This document shows, piece after piece, positions 1 through 6,177 of a stretch of DNA of 20,712 nucleotides. Numbering within the stretch: position 1 is the stretch's first letter; each line of letters opens with the position of its first letter. The position numbers were made by a program, and so were the translations under genes. The DNA is from Chitinispirillaceae bacterium (GTDB lineage: Bacteria > Fibrobacterota > Chitinivibrionia > Chitinivibrionales > Chitinispirillaceae): positions 1 to 20,712 of the forward strand of contig JAFGDP010000128.1 in assembly GCA_016932075.1 (NCBI GenBank), written 5' to 3'. Under the pieces are notes generated by a model. The model searched no databases. It was not told the DNA's origin and saw only the letters and a program-made list of their open reading frames with translations.

Positions 1-1049
1 ACAATATCGTCATTGCCGTAATCCTTCGACATCCGGGGATAGAGATCGATCCGCGCATTGGTCACGCGCATGCTTCCCTGCCGGTCGAACAGGGTCTCCC
101 GCCAGTCGGTCGGCTCCCACACAAAGGTGCCGATGCCGCGGCTGTTCGGCAAGCTGTCCACAATATCATTGACACGGCGGTGATTGTCCGCATATTCCAC
201 CACCGCAATTTTAACCGTGGAATCATTGACGACAATCTCACCCAGCATCCGTTTCAGGTCGTCGGGCGTGCCGTGCCATTCAGAATAGTACGAAAGTCCG
301 AATACGTCGATCCGCGTAACGCCGGCGCGCTTCAGGTTCCGCAGCCAGTTCGAAGGCGAGTTCTCGGAGATCGAATGGATACCAATGCCGATGCTCTAAT
401 CGACCTCCTTTACTCCGTCAATGCCGGCATTGACCAGCGCGGCAAACTGCGCCATGGTGCTGCTTCTGCCGTCCGGCCAGATCATGCCGCCAACGATCTC
501 GTTGCCCACCTGCACCATGTCAGGAAGGGTGCCCTGGTTCTTCAGCTCGATAAGGACGTTTCTGGTATACTGCCGGACCGAATCAGTGAGCTGGGCAAAG
601 GTCGCATTAGCCCAGGCATGCGGCTTGTATTGTTTGCCGGGGTCGGCCCAGTTGTCGCTGTAGTGAAAATCAAGAAGAAACTTCATGCCGGCGGCCTTGA
701 TACGGAGCGCCATGGCTTTGGTGGATTCCAGACCGCAGTATCCCCGGGAAGAATACCCGCTGTACACCGCGCCCGTGGTTTCAACGCTGCCGCCGCTTGG
801 TGCGGTCGGATCATTGAATATCCGCAGGCGTATATAGTTGAACCGGTGGTCTGCAAGTATCTGGAAGATGTCCTTTACCACACCGCTGTCAGAATAGCGT
901 GTTCCTGCCGCTTCGCGCTCGGGAATCCATGAAATATCAGCGCCGAGGATGAATGGTTCGGTCCGGTTCGTGTCCGCTGCACAAAACCGGCATGCAGCAA
1001 ACATGAAAAATGCAACGACTACGATCCCGCCCTGCAAACAGAGCACCAT
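1..1049 (-). CDS. GH53 endo-beta-1,4-galactanase, secreted, interrupted by in-frame TAG, 3' end outside window
   Basis: GH53 enzymes hydrolyse beta-1,4-galactan, the type I arabinogalactan side chain of pectin. After a hydrophobic signal (residues 7-25) come the family motifs GADISWIPEREAAG, NYIRLRIF, FLLDFHYSDNWADP and VQVGNEI, with E184 the likely acid/base. A TAG follows residue 217 (positions 396-398). The same frame then stays open to the window edge and still reads as GH53: VFGLSYYSEWHGTPDDLK, the probable nucleophile E285 in IAVVEYADN, and GIGTFVWEPTDWRE. The truncated product would lack the nucleophile, so either the gene is newly broken, the TAG is read through, or it is a sequence error. 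The ATG at 1049 is preferred to a TTG at 1061 because GACGAGGTG lies just upstream. The signal contains FAAC, a poor lipobox, so it could be a lipoprotein. Family call is strong; functionality is uncertain. Confidence 0.88.
396..398 (-). other. In-frame amber (TAG) codon inside the GH53 gene
   Basis: On the minus strand the reading is GAT TAG AGC, between VKEVD and SIGIGIHSIS. In GH53 proteins this is the conserved stretch after the acid/base strand, where a Pro or similar residue usually follows the Asn/Asp. No frame change is needed before or after the codon. Of the ten complete genes in the window, six stop with TAA and four with TGA; none uses TAG. Confidence 0.85.
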
Positions 1050-1110
1050 GCACCTCGTCAATTTGATTATTTGTCAATACCGGGATCTTCACGTGGCACG
1101 AGACCCCTAT

Positions 1111-1141
1111 CGTTTCAATATAAATAGATACTGCGTTTCAA
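1111..1141. promoter_or_regulatory. Direct repeat CGTTTCAA x2 upstream of the GH53 gene
   Basis: The octamer CGTTTCAA occurs at 1111-1118 and again at 1134-1141, a spacing of 23 bp or about two helical turns, roughly 60-90 bp upstream of the GH53 start. On the minus strand the spacer contains a TATATT that could serve as a -10 element. Two same-face half-sites would suit an activator, but this is inference from a single copy pair. Confidence 0.25.
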
Positions 1142-1193
1142 CACCGCACCATTCTCTCATTTCGTTTACTTTTGTAAGCAAAATGGTTAGGAA

Positions 1194-1383
1194 TGATTAC
1201 CAAATAATGCGGAAATGAAAGTATCCGCCTGTCTTTTCAAGCCCTGCTCGCGCTTGGCGGCGACCTGAAAGTCAACCGCAACAACCGCTGGAAAAACGAA
1301 TAGACTTTTCTGGCAGGCGGCCGGTCGCAGGACTTGAATCAACCGATTACCAGTTGAAATCAGGGATCGAATGGCGGTTCTAA
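1194..1383 (+). pseudogene. Remnant 3' end of an outer-membrane beta-barrel gene (frameshifted)
   Basis: Two overlapping frames read like one barrel C-terminus. The first gives RLSFQALLALGGDLKVNR and ends at a TAG near 1300. A second frame, starting around 1290, gives RIDFSGRRPVAG and then TDYQLKSGIEWRF followed by TAA at 1381-1383. The alternating polar/aromatic pattern and the terminal Phe are typical of BAM-inserted barrel proteins. No start codon, ribosome site or upstream barrel sequence remains. I read it as a deletion remnant with at least one indel. The fragment is short, so chance resemblance is possible. Confidence 0.4.
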
Positions 1384-1750
1384 TCAAAGATCCGCGGACA
1401 GAAGATGATTTTCAACGACATGAATCCAAGGCATTATAACTCTGGAGAGAACTTTGTTATACCCAATATATCAATCCCTCAAACTGATTTCACGAATCAT
1501 GACGTTTCTGCTGTTGCCAATCTGAAACACATTGACCTCTCTCTCCCTACGTTACTATCCCCATTTAAATTCAATCGGTTGCGCGATACGGTTTGCTCAC
1601 ATAAACGAATTCTATCCTTTTAAGTGTCAGCCGATGCCAAAACCAGGGAATTTAATGCAAAAGAACATTTTATTATTTATATTTTAAATAGGGAGAGAGC
1701 GGAACTTCATTTTTTACGTAACAAGATAATCCAATTGTTTTGCCAGAGCT

Positions 1751-1762
1751 TAATTGCAATTA
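1751..1762. promoter_or_regulatory. 12-bp perfect palindrome TAATTGCAATTA
   Basis: A perfect palindrome lies about 115 bp upstream of the lipoprotein start at 1877, in the AT-rich leader. It has the form of a dimeric regulator site. There is no second copy in the window to support it. Confidence 0.3.
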
Positions 1763-1780
1763 GAACTTGGTGGAAAGTAG

Positions 1781-1811
1781 TTGATTTAATTGCCTAATGT
1801 GAATTATTAGG
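1781..1811 (+). promoter_or_regulatory. Possible promoter with inverted repeat upstream of the lipoprotein/peptidase unit
   Basis: TTGATT at 1781-1786 and TATTAG at 1805-1810 are separated by 18 bp and could be -35 and -10 elements. Overlapping the -10 is an inverted repeat, CCTAAT (1793-1798) and ATTAGG (1806-1811) with a 7-nt loop, which could be an operator. The -10 match is weak. Confidence 0.3.
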
Positions 1812-1876
1812 AAGAAAATAAATATTTCTCTCAACATCTAAACGCTTAACAAAAAATTACGAGAGGAATACCGACA

Positions 1877-2653
1877 ATGACGAGTAGGGATGCACTCCAT
1901 GGAATCGCAGCATGTCTCATGGCTTGTGGCTTAATTGGCTGCAATAATGGAGGCACTGGTCCTGATCAGAGCAATGATCCGGCATTCAGCAATGTGTCTC
2001 CACTTGAAAGCATTTATGTCACCTATCCCTCTCCTGATCAGTCCGCAAGAAAAGATACGCTTGTACTCACCTTTGACTACAACTCATCAAAAGTCAGCTC
2101 CATTGTGGCGCAGCTCACGCTGGACTCCGGTAAAACATGGAATATCATCGCCACTATCACGCCAAGCAGCAGCAATAAGGGAACCGTGACATGGATACCG
2201 AAGGATTCATCCTCGGCATTCATGGACTATTTCGGGATCAAGGAGGGGTATATTCAACTTCTGGATCTGCCAACAAACGCGTGGGCCACTACCGATACGT
2301 TTCAACTGTATGGTTCTCGGGCCGTGGAGTTGACCAATCCGTCCGGGATCGCGACCTATAGCAGAAACGATACCATACGGATTGAGTTCGGCCAGAATCA
2401 GGACATTTCAGGCTTCTTTTCCGTGTATTTTAGATCCGACAGTATGATTGACTGGGTTCTCGTCAATGAAATGGAAAAAGAGTCTCAATCGCTGCCGTTT
2501 AAATTTTTTCTGACCAAGCTGGTGCCTCAGGTCTATATCGATGAGGCAAACCTGGTGAACGGAAACGATTTCCGTGAACCGATAATAATTTTAGTGGCTG
2601 ATTATCTGCAGAATTCAATGGTGTATTCAGACTATATAACCATTACTCAATAA
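1877..2653 (+). CDS. Secreted lipoprotein of unknown function, two repeated beta-sandwich-like modules
   Basis: The 258-residue product begins with a lipoprotein signal ending in LIGC (Cys at residue 22), followed by a Gly/Asn/Asp-rich linker; it is probably anchored in the outer membrane. Two modules look homologous: IYVTYPSP with KDTLVLTFDY (about 46-130) and VELTNPSG with NDTIRIEFGQ (about 150-250). The pattern resembles Ig-like or Ser/Thr-rich GPI-anchored type surface domains, but no family can be named with confidence. GAGAGGAA about 10 nt before the ATG at 1877 supports the start. The peptidase gene follows after 37 bp in the same direction, so the two are probably co-transcribed and the lipoprotein may hold or present the peptidase. 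That partnership is inference. Confidence 0.8.
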   Translation: MTSRDALHGIAACLMACGLIGCNNGGTGPDQSNDPAFSNVSPLESIYVTYPSPDQSARKDTLVLTFDYNSSKVSSIVAQLTLDSGKTWNIIATITPSSSNKGTVTWIPKDSSSAFMDYFGIKEGYIQLLDLPTNAWATTDTFQLYGSRAVELTNPSGIATYSRNDTIRIEFGQNQDISGFFSVYFRSDSMIDWVLVNEMEKESQSLPFKFFLTKLVPQVYIDEANLVNGNDFREPIIILVADYLQNSMVYSDYITITQ

Positions 2654-2690
2654 CCAATAGTATCCACCATTTCGCGAAGGACTGATCGCT

Positions 2691-4349
2691 ATGGAAAAAA
2701 CATTACGAAATTCTCTGCTGACGGCGGTTGTTGCGAATTCGGTCATGCTCGCCCAGATTCCCATTACGGTAAGCGGATCCCTCCCTTCCTCGATCGACAA
2801 CTCCACCGAAATCTGGTTTCCACCGGTTGTCAGCCAGCAGGGAGAGAGTTGCGGGAACGCCGCAGGCATCGGGTACATTTTCAATTACGAGATAAATGCA
2901 GCGCGAGGCGTATCCGCCAAAACATCAGCGAATCAATATCCTTACTTTCATACGTTCGACTTTCTGAATAACGGCGATGAAACAAGGGAGGAGACACTGC
3001 ACGTATATTACCGGCACTATCTTCCTGCATGGAAGATTGTTAAGGAAAACGGCATTCCCAATGTCGTTGATTTCGGCACATCGAACCTTAACTCGACCGC
3101 CTGGCTCCATGGGTACGACAAATATTACCGCTCCATGCAGAATAGAGTCGACAAAATCGATTCGCTCAGAATGACGGACGCCGATGCACTCACCAAGATG
3201 AAGCAGTGGCTCAGGGACCACGGTAACGGTTCCTCGAATGGCGGCATTTTCCTGGTCACCGGGAACATCTACTGCTATGTCGAAACGTCAGTGCCCTCAG
3301 GTCCAGAGGCGGGAAAAAGCTTTATTAAAAAATGGGGATGGAGCACGGATCCAAATGATCCGGGACTGTGCAGGGTATCAATGCACTCATTGGCGCTCGT
3401 GGGGTACAATGACAGCGTGCGGTGTGACTTCAACGGCGACGGCAGGTTTACCAACAACGTGGACCAGAACAACGATGGTAAAGTCGATATCGGCGACTGG
3501 GAAATCGGCGCGGTAAAAGTAGCAAACACCTGGGGTACTGCGGCATGGGACCGCGGATTTGTATGGGCCGGATACCGGACGCTGGTGCTGCCTCCTGAAC
3601 AGGGAGGAATTATCAATGACAATTATCTATACTATATCACCGTAAAAAGAATCTGTACTCCCAGCGCGGCGCTCAAAGTCAACCTGACCAGCAGCGTGCG
3701 GAATACCATCTGTCTCTCCCTCGGCGTTTCGTCCGATCAGGCCTCGACCACCCCGACAAAAATCCGCAAGCTCAACCGGGAATTCTGTTATTCAGGAGGA
3801 CCCCATCCCGCACGTGGTCGTGGCGCCTCATCTTCGATCGAAATCGGTCTTGATGTTTCCGACCTCATCGACTCTCTCGGTGGGAGCAGAACCGGAAAAT
3901 TCTTTCTTATCGTTGATTCTAAAGGCGGAACAAACACGATAGACTCTCTTTCGTTCATGGACTATACCGGTGGAACGGTCAAGCAGACCAAGTCCACACA
4001 AACGCGTGTAGCGGTGACTGCCGGAACCGCCTCCTCGCCGGCCAGAACCTATGTTGGCGTTGCGGTTACTCTCAATAACACTGCAATTGCCGCCAGACCC
4101 TTGGGAATGGTATCAGAGCAGAACATCATGATCCGTTCGAACCATGGGACCACGCGCATTGCTCTGCCGTCAGGCAGCCATTGCGGCATCACTCTTTATG
4201 ACATGAGTGGAAAACAATGCGCGCGGTTTTCTGCCGGATCGAAAAGGGTATTGGTCCTTTCCGCCAATTCGCTTGATGCGGGTGTCTATATCATGAATAT
4301 CCGCTCGGCAGGACAATTACTTACGCGCAAGATTACGATCATGCGATAA
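2691..4349 (+). CDS. Secreted papain-like (C1 family) cysteine peptidase with calcium-loop insertion and C-terminal sorting-like domain
   Basis: A 552-residue secreted protein with a short signal peptide (about 1-22). The catalytic elements appear in papain order: Gln49/50 and Cys54 in SQQGESCGNAAG, His232 in MHSLALVGYN, and Asn279 in VANTWG, followed by GFVWAGYRTL. Between His and Asn sits an EF-hand or dockerin-like stretch with acidic loops DFNGDGRF (246-253) and DQNNDGKVDIGDWE (258-271), which should bind calcium and may stabilise the active site. The last 75 or so residues hold ITLYDMSGKQ and AGVYIMNIRS, a C-terminal beta-sandwich of the T9SS type A kind that would direct export across the outer membrane. 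Start ATG at 2691 follows AAGGACTGATCGCT. The Trp that usually follows the catalytic Cys is absent, as I recall for this bacterial subgroup. Peptidase call good; substrate unknown. Confidence 0.85.
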   Translation: MEKTLRNSLLTAVVANSVMLAQIPITVSGSLPSSIDNSTEIWFPPVVSQQGESCGNAAGIGYIFNYEINAARGVSAKTSANQYPYFHTFDFLNNGDETREETLHVYYRHYLPAWKIVKENGIPNVVDFGTSNLNSTAWLHGYDKYYRSMQNRVDKIDSLRMTDADALTKMKQWLRDHGNGSSNGGIFLVTGNIYCYVETSVPSGPEAGKSFIKKWGWSTDPNDPGLCRVSMHSLALVGYNDSVRCDFNGDGRFTNNVDQNNDGKVDIGDWEIGAVKVANTWGTAAWDRGFVWAGYRTLVLPPEQGGIINDNYLYYITVKRICTPSAALKVNLTSSVRNTICLSLGVSSDQASTTPTKIRKLNREFCYSGGPHPARGRGASSSIEIGLDVSDLIDSLGGSRTGKFFLIVDSKGGTNTIDSLSFMDYTGGTVKQTKSTQTRVAVTAGTASSPARTYVGVAVTLNNTAIAARPLGMVSEQNIMIRSNHGTTRIALPSGSHCGITLYDMSGKQCARFSAGSKRVLVLSANSLDAGVYIMNIRSAGQLLTRKITIMR

Positions 4350-4369
4350 GCATAACGGCCGTTTGACTA

Positions 4370-6052
4370 TTAGTTTTTCTTTAGTACATATAACTTCTGC
4401 GGCATGTGCAGGTTTTTGCGCACATCGATTGCGGAAGCTGCCGGCTTGATCCGCACAACAGTTCTGCCAAAAAGATCATAGAGCGAATAAACTGATGCCG
4501 GTTCTCTGTCTTTGCGGAATATGCCGCTGGAAATCGTGAAGACCGTGCGATCGTAGCGCGCTCGTTGCGACGTTGCACCCCTAAAGGCAACCCCGACAGG
4601 CGTTGTCGAAGGTTTATTGAGTCTTCCACCCACTGTAATGTCATTGATCACCGCATTGTTACTTCCATACGCTGTCGTTGCCTCAATCTTGACATAACGG
4701 CCATATGCAGGTATCCATTCAACCGTCTTTAGTGTTTTATCCGATGCCCACGTGCCTTCGGCAACCTTGGTAAAGGTACTGTTATCGTCGCTCAGATAAA
4801 CGTTGTACCCGGTAATATTCCCCTGGGTCACGGGAACTCCTCCGCCGACAAAGTCCTGGCGTGGCAGACAGGTAAGAATCTCCAGGTTATAATATTTGAT
4901 TCCCAGATCCAGAATAACGGACTGCGGCAGTGATCCTGATCCTGTCCAGAGCGACTGGCCCACCGAAGTCGCGCTGTAGATGTCGTTCCAGGCATCGATC
5001 GCGCTCCAGGCACTGCTTCCCGTATTGCCGAGCGCGGAAACCGGCGTGACCGGATGCTCCACAACGTGCGGCTGCGCAGGAAGCGGGGCGCGGGTGGTAT
5101 TCTTCTGCCAGGTCTGCCCTACCTCGGCAAGCCGCGACACAATGTTCTGGTCCATGGTTCCGTTACGGTTGGGCGGACAGTTGAGAAGAAACGTCACATA
5201 CCGTTCCTGCAGCTTGTTGAGGTGGTCGACAATACTCGATGTGCTTATCGGTGTATTGTTCGCTTTCCAGAACCAGGTGCTGTTGCCGTAAATCGTCTGC
5301 TCCTGGGTCGCGGCATAGGTGTTCGTGGTCGGCGCATACACGCCTTTTGGTTCTTCAAAGATCACTATGTCATTTTCCCACGGTTCAGACACTCCGGAAT
5401 GGTCATACACAAGACATTCAGGCTGGAGCTCCTTGATGAATTCGCGAATTTCCTGGTACGGAAGATTGTTATGGCCGTTGCGCCATGACCATCCGTCGAC
5501 GACAAGGAGCGGAATCTTTCCGTAGTTGGTCAGAAGCTCCCTGAGCTGCCCCAAGATAAACTCCTTTTTACCGTTCCAGAGCGCGCGGGACGAGGAGCTA
5601 TGGTCACCGTCCACGCCGTGCTTGGCGTCAAGGATGGAATAGTACAGGCAGGGGATCAGGCTGTCTGCCCTGAACGCGTCCATATACTCCCTGACCACGT
5701 CTCTCTTCAATCCGTAGTTCATGCAACTGTACGTGGTGGTGGAGGTGTTCCAGAGGCAGAACCCGTAATGGTGCTTTGCAGTGAGCACGGCATAGGCCAT
5801 GCCTGCCGCCTTTGCTGCCCGGGCCCAGCTCGCGCAGTCAAGCGCCGCAAGGGTGTAGCCGCTGCCATCGGGCGGAGTGCTGTGTTCCCAGTAATCGCCG
5901 GTAAAGGTCTCAATGCCGAAGTGGAGGTACATGCCGAAGCGCCAGTCAACGAACTCCCGCTGAAGCTGCTCAAGCGATTTAGGCTGGGCGGAATAAAGGG
6001 ATACTGTTGATAGTAACGTGATCAATATCCCGGTAATTCGCGCAGTAGCCAT
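4370..6052 (-). CDS. GH29 alpha-L-fucosidase with F5/8-type (CBM32-like) domain, secreted
   Basis: GH29 enzymes release terminal alpha-L-fucose. The 560-residue product has a signal peptide (1-22), a GH29 barrel (about 25-320) with RFGMYLHFG, YAVLTAKHHYGFCLW and LLVVDGWSW, where D186 is the likely nucleophile, and LLNCPPNRNG closing the barrel. Residues about 340-478 form a galactose-binding-like discoidin domain (VILDLG, ITGYNVYLSDD, GRYVKIEATT). The tail carries VYSLYDLFGR, a C-terminal sorting-like domain ending KLYVLKKN. The ATG at 6052 is chosen because AAGGAG lies 8 nt upstream; the frame is open to 6181 but that would remove the signal from the N-terminus. It is the last gene of the cluster, 125 bp after the YfhO-like gene, and may have its own promoter. 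Confidence 0.92.
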   Translation of the reverse strand: MATARITGILITLLSTVSLYSAQPKSLEQLQREFVDWRFGMYLHFGIETFTGDYWEHSTPPDGSGYTLAALDCASWARAAKAAGMAYAVLTAKHHYGFCLWNTSTTTYSCMNYGLKRDVVREYMDAFRADSLIPCLYYSILDAKHGVDGDHSSSSRALWNGKKEFILGQLRELLTNYGKIPLLVVDGWSWRNGHNNLPYQEIREFIKELQPECLVYDHSGVSEPWENDIVIFEEPKGVYAPTTNTYAATQEQTIYGNSTWFWKANNTPISTSSIVDHLNKLQERYVTFLLNCPPNRNGTMDQNIVSRLAEVGQTWQKNTTRAPLPAQPHVVEHPVTPVSALGNTGSSAWSAIDAWNDIYSATSVGQSLWTGSGSLPQSVILDLGIKYYNLEILTCLPRQDFVGGGVPVTQGNITGYNVYLSDDNSTFTKVAEGTWASDKTLKTVEWIPAYGRYVKIEATTAYGSNNAVINDITVGGRLNKPSTTPVGVAFRGATSQRARYDRTVFTISSGIFRKDREPASVYSLYDLFGRTVVRIKPAASAIDVRKNLHMPQKLYVLKKN

Positions 6053-6085
6053 TCGTATTCTCCTTGTTACAGAAACACCTAGCCT

Positions 6086-6115
6086 ATAATAAATTAGAAC
6101 AAGGCAAAAAACCAA
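6086..6115 (-). promoter_or_regulatory. Candidate sigma-70 promoter for the GH29 gene
   Basis: On the minus strand TTGGTT (6110-6115) and TATTAT (6086-6091) are separated by 18 bp, in the AT-rich 125-bp gap before the fucosidase start. This would allow the last gene of the cluster to be expressed independently. Confidence 0.4.
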
Positions 6116-6177
6116 TTTTTCCCTGGTTACTGCAACAATTTTTTCCGTGGATTTGTGGGGCTGCCGGAGGAAAAGCC

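Larger units (their letters stand above)
1050..1876. other. Long intergenic region, about 830 bp, mostly non-coding
   Basis: This gap separates the divergently transcribed GH53 and lipoprotein genes. It holds an 8-bp direct repeat near the GH53 start, a probable decayed beta-barrel gene end (about 1194-1383), and from about 1400 onward an AT-rich stretch with palindromes before the lipoprotein gene. A 72-codon ORF at 1405-1623 has no recognisable motif, signal peptide or ribosome binding site and is not called. Confidence 0.6.

Noticed and set aside
180..932. 250-codon plus-strand ORF
   Set aside because: It lies antisense to the GH53 gene, shows Arg/Val/His-rich composition typical of a shadow frame, and has no motif or ribosome site.
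1064..1085. TTGACA on the minus strand near 1080 as the -35 of the GH53 promoter
   Set aside because: It is only about 25 nt from the start codon, so the matching -10 would fall on the start itself.
1405..1623. 72-codon ORF in the AT-rich intergenic region
   Set aside because: No ribosome site, signal peptide or recognisable motif; length is within chance for this composition.
4354..4363. Palindrome AACGGCCGTT between the convergent peptidase and fucosidase genes as a terminator
   Set aside because: A perfect 10-bp palindrome leaves no proper loop and no T-run follows; the two genes may simply end back to back.
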